From the NCBI GenBank assembly GCA_964429015.1, contig CAYSAM010000019.1, positions 1 to 15,480 on the forward strand: DNA of 15,480 bases. The letters are read 5' to 3'. Under the pieces are notes generated by a model. The model did not search any database. It was not told where the DNA came from and saw only the letters and a list, made by a program, of their open reading frames with translations. This DNA comes from MFAQ01 sp964429015 (GTDB taxonomy: Bacteria; Patescibacteriota; Microgenomatia; UBA1400; MFAQ01). Position 1 is the first letter of the stretch; every line of letters begins with the position of its first letter. Of this stretch, positions 1-5,745 are shown one piece after another. Both the position numbers and the translations under genes were made by a program.

Positions 1-84
1 CCTCGCACCGTCGTGCTCCGGCTTTCAAGTCTTCTCGATATAACCAAATAATTATTTTTCCGCGAGGGAAAAGTATTTATTTTG
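1..84. other. Unassigned segment at the window edge
   Basis: No gene could be assigned here. The first 30 bases are clearly more GC-rich than the rest of the window, and short open frames run off the edge on both strands (plus frame closed by TAA at 49-51). CCTCGC at the left edge can pair with GCGAGG near 62-67, so a structured or repeat-derived end is possible, but nothing more can be supported. Confidence 0.3.
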
Positions 85-167
85 TGCCGAGGAGAGGACT
101 TGAACCTCCACAGGATTGCTCCCGCTACCACCTCAAGGTAGTGCGTCTAACATTTCGCCACCTCGGC
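85..167 (-). tRNA. tRNA-Leu (anticodon GAG)
   Basis: Read on the minus strand this 83-nt sequence folds as a type II tRNA. The acceptor stem is GCCGAGG paired with CCTCGGC, with discriminator A73. The D-arm has the typical leucine start TGGCGAAATG, the anticodon stem is CTACC/GGTAG with loop TTGAGGT (anticodon GAG, reading CUC and CUU), there is a long variable arm, and the T-arm loop is GTTCAAGTC. The 3' CCA is not encoded, so a CCA-adding enzyme is required. It is the last gene of a tRNA trio, 19 nt after tRNA-Gly. Confidence 0.95.
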
Positions 168-186
168 AGAAACCAATAAGAAAATG

Positions 187-260
187 AGCGGGAAAAGGGA
201 CTCGAACCCTCGACCTTCTCCTTGGCAAGGAGACGCTCTAGCCAACTGAGCTATTCCCGC
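187..260 (-). tRNA. tRNA-Gly (anticodon GCC)
   Basis: The minus strand gives a 74-nt cloverleaf with acceptor GCGGGAA/TTCCCGC and discriminator T73, as expected for bacterial tRNA-Gly. The anticodon stem is TCTCC/GGAGA around loop TTGCCAA (anticodon GCC), and the T-loop is GTTCGAGTC. No CCA is encoded. It is the middle member of the tRNA-Phe, tRNA-Gly, tRNA-Leu string, 25 nt after tRNA-Phe. Confidence 0.96.
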
Positions 261-285
261 AATGTATATATTTTAACAAACAATG

Positions 286-358
286 TGCCAAGCTGAGGAC
301 TCGAACCTCAATTTCGTGTTTTTCAGACACGCGCCGTGACCATCTTGGCTAGCTTGGC
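286..358 (-). tRNA. tRNA-Phe (anticodon GAA)
   Basis: The minus strand gives a 73-nt tRNA with acceptor GCCAAGC/GCTTGGC and discriminator A. The anticodon stem is CGTGT/ACACG around loop CTGAAAA (anticodon GAA), and the T-loop is GTTCGAGTC. The D-arm (GCC...GGC) is somewhat atypical in sequence. No CCA is encoded. It is the first tRNA of the minus-strand trio, preceded by a TATAAT box at 369-374. Confidence 0.94.
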
Positions 359-368
359 TAACGTGTCA

Positions 369-374
369 ATTATA
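369..374 (-). promoter_or_regulatory. -10 box of the tRNA-Phe/Gly/Leu transcription unit
   Basis: The minus strand has a perfect TATAAT ten bases upstream of the tRNA-Phe 5' end, the right place for transcription of the trio. No good -35 is visible; the expected position falls inside the terminator hairpin of the preceding small ORF. Confidence 0.55.
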
Positions 375-377
375 GCA

Positions 378-401
378 AAATACCACCAAATGGTGGTATT
401 T
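378..401 (-). terminator. Terminator hairpin after the small ORF at 407-611
   Basis: This is a perfect inverted repeat (11-bp arms AAATACCACCA / TGGTGGTATTT around a 2-base centre; in practice an ACCACC-AAAT-GGTGGT stem-loop) followed on the minus strand by TTTT. It starts 6 nt after the TAG stop at 407-409, which suggests that the short upstream ORF is, or recently was, an expressed gene. Confidence 0.65.
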
Positions 402-406
402 AATTT

Positions 407-611
407 CTACTTGCCAAAAAGAAAACGGTACAGCAATTTTAATCTTCTCCGACGATCGACGATCTTTCGACGTAGAATGTCGTATTCTTCTCGATTCAAA
501 CGTTTATTTGAAAGTAATTTAATTGCCTTGCGATCGAATTCCTGCAGTCTTTTTTAAAAAGCGTAATTCGACAAGCACTTTTTCGCTACCTAAATTTTCA
601 AATGATAACAA
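407..611 (-). pseudogene. Small basic protein gene with a +1 frame break at an A6 run
   Basis: A TTG start at 609-611 follows a strong AGGAGG with 5-nt spacing. Translation begins MLSFENLGSEKVLVELRFLK and then stops early at TAA (519-521). If one base of the A6 run at 550-555 is skipped, the reading continues for 48 more codons as RLQEFDRKAIKLLSNKRLNR... and a very basic helix (IVDRRRRLKLLYRFLFGK), ending at TAG 407-409 just before a terminator. The joined product would be about 67 residues, mostly predicted helix and rich in Arg and Lys. It could be a nucleic-acid- or ribosome-binding protein; size and charge recall bS21, but I see no convincing bS21 signature. The break may be a true mutation, a homopolymer assembly error, transcript slippage on the A run, or programmed +1 frameshifting. 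Confidence 0.55.
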
Positions 612-645
612 AACTGCCTCCTGAGTTAGTGATTTGTTATTTGTG

Positions 646-651
646 ATTATA
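646..651 (-). promoter_or_regulatory. -10 box for the small basic ORF
   Basis: The minus strand reads TATAAT here, 34 nt upstream of the TTG start and ahead of the AGGAGG RBS. It interlocks with the divergent TATAAT of tRNA-Leu(CAG) at 650-655, so the two promoters are back to back. No clear -35 is seen. Confidence 0.4.
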
Positions 652-655
652 TAAT
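650..655 (+). promoter_or_regulatory. -10 box of tRNA-Leu(CAG)
   Basis: TATAAT ends 9 nt before the 5' end of the tRNA-Leu at 665, fitting a transcription start at or just before the mature tRNA. The -35 is weak (TTAGTG near 626-631). Confidence 0.5.
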
Positions 656-664
656 AACTCTGTT

Positions 665-745
665 GGGCGGGTGGCGAAATGGTAGACGCACAGTGTTCAG
701 AACGCTGCGAGGCAACTCATGAGGGTTCGAGTCCCTCCCCGCCCA
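665..745 (+). tRNA. tRNA-Leu (anticodon CAG)
   Basis: This 81-nt type II tRNA has acceptor GGGCGGG/CCCGCCC with discriminator A745. The start TGGCGAAATGG and AGACGC are typical of tRNA-Leu. The anticodon stem CAGTG/CGCTG encloses TTCAGAA (anticodon CAG, reading CUG). It has a long variable arm and T-loop GTTCGAGTC. No CCA is encoded. It is convergent with the solute-binding protein gene, whose stop lies 16 nt downstream. Confidence 0.96.
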
Positions 746-761
746 CAAATTTAAGTCCTAT

Positions 762-2084
762 CTATTTTATAAGCAAAAGCTGAGTAGATCTTCTGGTGAG
801 GTTAAAAGTAGAGGGATGAAATAACACTAAAGCGGGAAGTTCTTCGGCAAATGTTTTTTGAAAATCAAAATATATTGATTTTCGCTGTTTCTGATCATAG
901 GTTACTCTGCCGTCTTCTAAAAGCTTATCGATTTTTTCGTCTGAACCACGGCCTATGTTGGTACTTTGGGTAGAGTGCCATTCACGATACTGATCCGGAT
1001 CTGGTGGGATAGAAAAAGAAGTAAGGTAAAGTTGAAACTGTTCTGGAGTTGAGGTAACGACTTTGGTGTTGATTTCAAAAATGTCAGAATCTAGTTGTTT
1101 TGTTATCTCTTCGGCGATATTTAATAGTTCTGGAGTAGAGGCTAACTCTAAAACAATTTTGGATTTTACTAACTCTTTTGCCCTTTGTGGGTTAAAGGGA
1201 TAGTTTTTTACGACTGGATTATATCCCCAAGAGTTTGGATGAATTGTTGTAAAACTCTCTGTTTCTCCAAAAGTTTTGTTTTGTAGCATGTACGCCAAGG
1301 CTTGACGTACACTTTTTTCCTTTAAATTTGGATCGGTTTGGTTGAAGATAAGGCTGACAACGTGAGACAAATCTGGTTGTTTTTTAATTTCGCCAAAAGA
1401 CTTTGCTTCCTCAATTATGGTAGCGGGGAGATCGATAACTGTATCTACTTGTCCTAGTTTGTATGCAACTAGTGCCTGTCTGGCCGTTGGATAAACATTG
1501 AAGATTAATTTGTTTTTTGCAGACTCTAAGGTAATTTGAGTAATGATTCCGGAGCTTTTTTGTTTGAGTTTTATATCGTACTCCCCTGCTACTTTGGCGT
1601 TTTTGTTTACAATGGGTATATTTAAGAGGGAAATAAATGGGGAAAATTTTGTAGGGATAAAAAATTTAATGGTGTAAGGGTCTATGGTTTCTATACGTAT
1701 ATTAGGAATTGACATTTTTATGTCGCTTGCAATTATAGGTTTACCGTCTGACCATTTTTTATTGGGAAAAAGAGTAAAGGTGTAGCTTTTACCATCCTCA
1801 GAGATATCCCATTTTTCAGCAAGATTAGGCGTTGGTTCAAATTTTTCGTTTAAAGTAATTAATCCTGAGTTTAATAGGTTGAGAATTTTAGGTGGAAGTT
1901 GATTGGAACCAAATTGTCCTATTAACCCGTAGCGATAACTTGGCTTAGGTTTGGGAATTTTTTGATATATAGAGTTACCAAAAACAATAATTAAGATAGT
2001 AAAAAATAGACTACTGAGAATTAGTTTGGAGTACTTTTTTGAGAAGCTAGATATAAACCAAATATTATCCCGAAGTTTACCCAC
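762..2084 (-). CDS. Family-5 (oligopeptide/dipeptide) extracellular solute-binding-like protein
   Basis: The 440-residue product has an N-terminal cytoplasmic stretch, one hydrophobic segment (about 20-38) and then an extracellular domain of the SBP_bac_5 (OppA/DppA) type. The start of that domain is recognisable from 'LITLNEKFEPTPNLAEKW' and 'KWSDGKPIIASDIK' (about 75-123), the usual region before the ligand-binding lobes. No lipobox Cys is visible, so it looks tethered by an uncleaved signal anchor. Family members usually have 500-550 residues, so this is a short version, and several central segments seem reduced. The start is GTG (2082-2084), one base after the secG stop, which implies coupled translation as the last gene of the uvrA-to-SBP string. 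No ABC permease or ATPase gene is present nearby, so transport itself is not shown. The ligand is unknown. Confidence 0.85.
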   Translation of the reverse strand: MGKLRDNIWFISSFSKKYSKLILSSLFFTILIIVFGNSIYQKIPKPKPSYRYGLIGQFGSNQLPPKILNLLNSGLITLNEKFEPTPNLAEKWDISEDGKSYTFTLFPNKKWSDGKPIIASDIKMSIPNIRIETIDPYTIKFFIPTKFSPFISLLNIPIVNKNAKVAGEYDIKLKQKSSGIITQITLESAKNKLIFNVYPTARQALVAYKLGQVDTVIDLPATIIEEAKSFGEIKKQPDLSHVVSLIFNQTDPNLKEKSVRQALAYMLQNKTFGETESFTTIHPNSWGYNPVVKNYPFNPQRAKELVKSKIVLELASTPELLNIAEEITKQLDSDIFEINTKVVTSTPEQFQLYLTSFSIPPDPDQYREWHSTQSTNIGRGSDEKIDKLLEDGRVTYDQKQRKSIYFDFQKTFAEELPALVLFHPSTFNLTRRSTQLLLIK

Positions 2085-2085
2085 T

Positions 2086-2304
2086 TTATTTCCAAATTGT
2101 TATATTGAGCCAGGAAAGCAGCAAAAAGACAACAGACAAGGCAACTGTAAAAAGGTAGAGTACTTTTTCTGGACCACTTTTGGTATGGAAACCTTTATGG
2201 GTACTGCTAAAGCCTGCACCAACAGAGTTTTCGCGAGATTGCAGAGTAATAAGGACAGTAAGTACTAGTGAAACAATAATTTGGAGAATTAAGCCGATTT
2301 GCAT
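2086..2304 (-). CDS. secG: Preprotein translocase subunit SecG
   Basis: The 72-residue protein has two hydrophobic helices (about 4-20 and 48-68) separated by a polar loop with Gly, Ser and Lys residues (SRENSVGAGFSS...KSGPEK). This is the SecG pattern, including the conserved 'G-F' loop region. SecG is a small membrane subunit of SecYEG that supports SecA-driven export. It lies between the 4-TM membrane protein gene (17 nt upstream) and the solute-binding protein gene (1 nt downstream), both of which encode Sec-dependent membrane or exported proteins. The ATG start has no Shine-Dalgarno sequence, so it is probably translated by coupling within the operon. Confidence 0.9.
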   Translation of the reverse strand: MQIGLILQIIVSLVLTVLITLQSRENSVGAGFSSTHKGFHTKSGPEKVLYLFTVALSVVFLLLSWLNITIWK

Positions 2305-2321
2305 ATGATTGATTATATATC

Positions 2322-2735
2322 TTACTCTGCGTCTTTACGAAAAAGCCAAAAAACAGCGTTGTGTAAGGTATTTAGGATAATTGAAGTGAGAATGTAGGAG
2401 AAGAATATATTAATTTGAAAGCTTGGTAAGCTAAAACCATTGGCAGATAGACCAGGAAAAACATAACTATTTATTGTTACCCCATCTGCAAATATTTGCA
2501 AAAGGAAGAGAGTAATAAAACCAATGAGCCACGAAAAAAGATTTAGTGTAATAAGATTTATGGGAAGGAGAAGAATTTTGATTATTGGTTTGACAACTTT
2601 GTTTAAGAGAAACCAGATGATGGCTGCAGTAATAAGATTTTTAAAAGTCGAAGAAACACTAAAACCAGGATAAATTAAGTCTGCAAGGTAGATAGCTAAA
2701 AAATTAACAAATATGTGTCGGGCAAGCGTTTTCAT
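2322..2735 (-). CDS. Four-TM membrane protein, phage holin superfamily IV / YvlD-like
   Basis: The 137-residue protein has about four hydrophobic segments (5-23, 33-47, 52-82, 107-131). The pattern 'NLITAAIIWFLLNKVVKPIIKILLLPINLITLNLFSWLIG' is that of the Phage_holin_4_2 family (PF04020, also called YvlD or 4-TMS holin superfamily IV), including the conserved N-x-x-x-KPI and LP-N-L-T positions. Despite the family name, chromosomal members are membrane proteins of unknown role and there is no prophage context here. The gene starts 9 nt after the uvrC stop without an RBS, so it is probably expressed with uvrC. Confidence 0.82.
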   Translation of the reverse strand: MKTLARHIFVNFLAIYLADLIYPGFSVSSTFKNLITAAIIWFLLNKVVKPIIKILLLPINLITLNLFSWLIGFITLFLLQIFADGVTINSYVFPGLSANGFSLPSFQINIFFSYILTSIILNTLHNAVFWLFRKDAE

Positions 2736-2744
2736 GATTCTAAA

Positions 2745-4082
2745 CTATATTATCATTGATTTTGACCTTTGTTTTCTGTGAAAACTATTACCAAAACGAT
2801 GAGCTTCGTTTCGTAGGGTAATAAATTGGTTTAAAACAGGATTTTCCAGATTAAGTTGGAGATATTTTAGATCGTTGTTTTTATCATAAAAGACTAGGGT
2901 TTCTTTTTTTTTGGCTAGAGCAACAACCGGTATGTTATTGGGAATTGCGGGGAGAACAGTATTTAGTTGAGGCACTCCCCCATCCAGAATGATAAGGTCT
3001 GGATAAGACCAGTCTTGGTGTTGAAAACGGCGTATAAGAATTTCCTTCATAGCATGTGGGTCCGAGGTAGAGTGGCTACTGATGTGAAACTTGCGATACT
3101 CAGTGTTTGCTAGTTGGCCCATTATCATTACCGTCATCGCTCCCACATAGTTTGTTCCCTGAAGGTGAGCTAAATCATAACACTCAATTCGCTGAGGAGT
3201 TTGTGTTAGTTTTGGGTGAGATAGAGTGTTAACGATAGCAGATTGTGACTTGAGACTCGAATCTGATAGTTTTAAAAGTAGTGAGGAGCTTCCTGATTGC
3301 AAAATAGTATCTAAAGATTGATATTGTTTTTTGACAATCTCGGCTTTTTCGAAGTTATGGAGCTTAGCTTCTCTGGTAATTTCTGAAAGTAGTGTCTTTT
3401 TGAGAGAGGTAAACTTTCCCGAGAGAAACTTTTTTATTAGTCCTAAGTGTGTTTGGTATTCCTTGGCGGTAATTATCTGAGTACAGGCACCAGGACAGTG
3501 GCCAAGGTGATAGTTGAAGCAGGCTTTTTGACTATTGTTAAAGGGGTGTAAACAGAAACCAAAAGTTTTACGACAGTGTTGAAGCAGTACCCTACCCACA
3601 CTAGCACTGGTGTAGGGACCAAAAACTTGGTTGTGGTAACTATCGAGGTTATATGAATTGATATCGGTAGCTCTGACCAAAACCAGTTTTGTGTCGGGAA
3701 AATTTGTAAAAAGTAGATATAAGTTGCTTTTATCATCCTTAGTGATGGCGTTATATTTAGGCTGAAAAGTTTTTATAAAATTTGCTTCGGCGATTATTGT
3801 TTGAATGTCGTTATCAAAAAACTTAAGAAAAATATATTTAGTTTGGGGAATAAAGAGTTTGGCTTTGGTGGATTCGTTTTGAAATCCTTCGTAATGCTGC
3901 CTTAAGCGTGACTTAAGGCTTATGGATTTGCCGATATAAAGAGGTTCTTTATTTTCGTCTTCGAAGAAATAGACTCCTGGCGAAGAGGGTAAGGAGTCCC
4001 AAAATGAGGCAGACGATGGCAAAAAAACCAATCTTTTGGATTGTTTTTCCATGGTTTGAGTTGAGGTAATATTCTTGTCCAT
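2745..4082 (-). CDS. uvrC: UvrC excinuclease subunit, short form lacking the C-terminal HhH
   Basis: UvrC makes the two incisions of nucleotide-excision repair after UvrAB has marked the damage. The 445 residues show a GIY-YIG nuclease (GVY 36-38, YIG 49-51, catalytic Glu about 99), a Cys cluster (C170, C177, C188, C196, C200) that includes the region known to bind a cluster in UvrC, a UVR UvrB-binding helix (about 243-258, NFEKAEIVKKQYQSL), and the RNase-H-like incision domain (ECYDLAHLQGTNYVG with D303; LIILDGGVPQLN with D367; EAHRF with H428). It ends directly after the conserved 'HRKQRSK', so the tandem HhH DNA-binding region found in most ~600-residue UvrCs is absent. The first 134 nt overlap the upstream transglutaminase-like gene in another frame. 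ATG at 4050-4052 is an alternative start, but the GVY motif lies inside the overlap, so the overlap cannot be removed by choosing a later start. Confidence 0.93.
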   Translation of the reverse strand: MDKNITSTQTMEKQSKRLVFLPSSASFWDSLPSSPGVYFFEDENKEPLYIGKSISLKSRLRQHYEGFQNESTKAKLFIPQTKYIFLKFFDNDIQTIIAEANFIKTFQPKYNAITKDDKSNLYLLFTNFPDTKLVLVRATDINSYNLDSYHNQVFGPYTSASVGRVLLQHCRKTFGFCLHPFNNSQKACFNYHLGHCPGACTQIITAKEYQTHLGLIKKFLSGKFTSLKKTLLSEITREAKLHNFEKAEIVKKQYQSLDTILQSGSSSLLLKLSDSSLKSQSAIVNTLSHPKLTQTPQRIECYDLAHLQGTNYVGAMTVMIMGQLANTEYRKFHISSHSTSDPHAMKEILIRRFQHQDWSYPDLIILDGGVPQLNTVLPAIPNNIPVVALAKKKETLVFYDKNNDLKYLQLNLENPVLNQFITLRNEAHRFGNSFHRKQRSKSMII

Positions 4083-5745
4083 TAAAAGTAATTATAATTG
4101 GTTCCTGCTTTAACTTAAAAATCTCAAAAAGACCGTTGTTTAAGGAGATAATTTGACTACTAAATGGTGGTAGGGTGACATCTTTAGTGTTTGTTTGGCT
4201 TTGGTTTTTTAATTGAATCTGACCTGTTGCGTAGACACCACTACTGTTAGTTACTTTTATTGTGGTCTTAGCAAGATTAAAACTAATATTTTCAAACTTG
4301 ATATCTGGTACTGGAAACTGAATCTCATCGATCGACTCGAGAGTAATATCTTTTTCTTTGTTACCTGGTTTTTTGAAAGATCCTGCAGTTAATGGGCTAA
4401 GAGGGTCAACGCCGTGTATAGCAAAGACGATATGGTTAAAATCTAGTTTATTAAAGTAATCTAACCCTTTGGTAGTACTTCCCCAGGTAGGGTCGACCTG
4501 AATCCAAGATTTTTTGTTTTCGTCCCAGTACTCTGCCCAAGCATGAAGTACGTCTTGTTTGTCAGAGATAGGTTTTAGCTCTGAGTTTTCAGAAAAAGCA
4601 AATCCTTCTAGTTCTCGGGCAGCTATTCCAGTACGACGAGCTAGACTTACAAAGACATCAGCATAGTCCGTACAGGTTGCACTGATGTTGTTTTTTAGAG
4701 AGTTACTTGAGCTAGTCCGCACGGTTCCATCCTTGTTGATTTTCTGATAATCGTAATGGAGGTGGTTGGCAACATAGTCATAAATAGATTTTGGACTAGT
4801 AAGGTTTTTAAACTCGGGACTAGTAAAAAAAATATTGTCGTGGTCCCAAATTTTATTTGCACTAAGATAAGTGCTTAATGGTAAAGTGTTAGTTTGAGTT
4901 TTGTTACTTTTAAAGTCTGTTTTTACAAAAAAGGTTGATTTGATTTGGTACTTGGTGTTAGCTTGCAGATTGTAAGTAGCAAGTAAATTTCCATCGCTGT
5001 CTACCTCTATCTTTTCTGGTTTGGGATCGATGGTCTCATAATATACTTTTTGATAATTTGTATCCGGAACTAGGGTGATGGTTTTAGTCTGAGTACTACC
5101 CGAGTTGTTTTCCAGATAGTATTGGATCTTACCCTTAAAGTATTGATTGTCTCCAAAAATAGCACTAATTGGCTTGTTAGACATCACCTTGCTGCTAAAG
5201 TAATAAGTATTGTTGTTAACTATGTCTGGTTTGGGATCGATATAAGCAGGTTTGGAAAATTTTTCTGGCAAAATTAAAATAGCTGTTTGATCGGAAACAT
5301 TTTCGTCTGTTTCAAAGCGGGGTATATCGATTTGAAGGGTATTGCCTTTTTTGGACACAATATCAGAAGTGTCGTACTCAATAGTAAAGTTATGGACTTT
5401 GTTTTTACCAACCACTTTTTTGGCAAAGGGGAAGGAGATAATAGTCTGATTTTGTCCTTTATTGATTACTGGGATTACCGGCTGACCTTCATCTAGAATT
5501 TTAAGATTAGCAATTTTGGTTTCGTTAATACTTATTCCATACTCAGTAGCGTAAACAACAGATAGATTATTCTTTTGGCTAATTATAAAAGTAACATGAG
5601 TAACACCATTGTCACCAACCTTGTAATATACCTGGTAAGAAGTATTAAATTTGGCGATGGCGTATGCAGATCTGGTTGCAAAAAGGGTAAATAAGAATAA
5701 AAATATTGAGTAAAAAACTAGCCGGGCAGAAGAAAGTTTTAGCAT
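3949..5745 (-). CDS. Membrane-anchored transglutaminase-like (papain-fold) extracellular protein
   Basis: The 598-residue protein starts with a signal peptide (hydrophobic 9-27, likely cleavage near AYA-IA), has a long beta-rich region (about 30-300), and then a transglutaminase core with the full catalytic triad: Cys358 in 'ATCTDYADVFVSLARR', His401 in 'VLHAWAEYW' and Asp418 in 'WIQVDPTWGS'. After a second beta-rich region it ends with one TM helix (about 571-591) and a positive tail LRRRK, giving a type I surface protein with its catalytic domain outside the cell. Members of this family act as proteases, transglutaminases or amidases; the substrate is unknown. Its ATG shares one base with the uvrA stop (TAATG), so the two genes are translationally coupled. 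Its last 44 codons, including the TM helix, overlap uvrC in another frame. There is no obvious functional tie to DNA repair. Confidence 0.88.
   Translation of the reverse strand: MLKLSSARLVFYSIFLFLFTLFATRSAYAIAKFNTSYQVYYKVGDNGVTHVTFIISQKNNLSVVYATEYGISINETKIANLKILDEGQPVIPVINKGQNQTIISFPFAKKVVGKNKVHNFTIEYDTSDIVSKKGNTLQIDIPRFETDENVSDQTAILILPEKFSKPAYIDPKPDIVNNNTYYFSSKVMSNKPISAIFGDNQYFKGKIQYYLENNSGSTQTKTITLVPDTNYQKVYYETIDPKPEKIEVDSDGNLLATYNLQANTKYQIKSTFFVKTDFKSNKTQTNTLPLSTYLSANKIWDHDNIFFTSPEFKNLTSPKSIYDYVANHLHYDYQKINKDGTVRTSSSNSLKNNISATCTDYADVFVSLARRTGIAARELEGFAFSENSELKPISDKQDVLHAWAEYWDENKKSWIQVDPTWGSTTKGLDYFNKLDFNHIVFAIHGVDPLSPLTAGSFKKPGNKEKDITLESIDEIQFPVPDIKFENISFNLAKTTIKVTNSSGVYATGQIQLKNQSQTNTKDVTLPPFSSQIISLNNGLFEIFKLKQEPIIITFNGQEYYLNSNHGKTIQKIGFFAIVCLILGLLTLFARSLFLRRRK

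Noticed and set aside
336..557. Plus-strand 73-codon ORF
   Set aside because: It begins inside the antisense of tRNA-Phe and crosses a terminator hairpin, and it is antisense to the better supported small basic ORF with RBS at 407-611.
407..611. Ribosomal protein bS21 (rpsU)
   Set aside because: Size and basic charge fit loosely, but the typical bS21 pattern (ESxxxALRRFKR...EYYEKPS) is not present, so no name was given.
2322..2735. Prophage holin
   Set aside because: The family name contains 'holin', but there are no phage genes around and the gene is linked to uvrC and secG; a chromosomal YvlD-type membrane protein is more likely.
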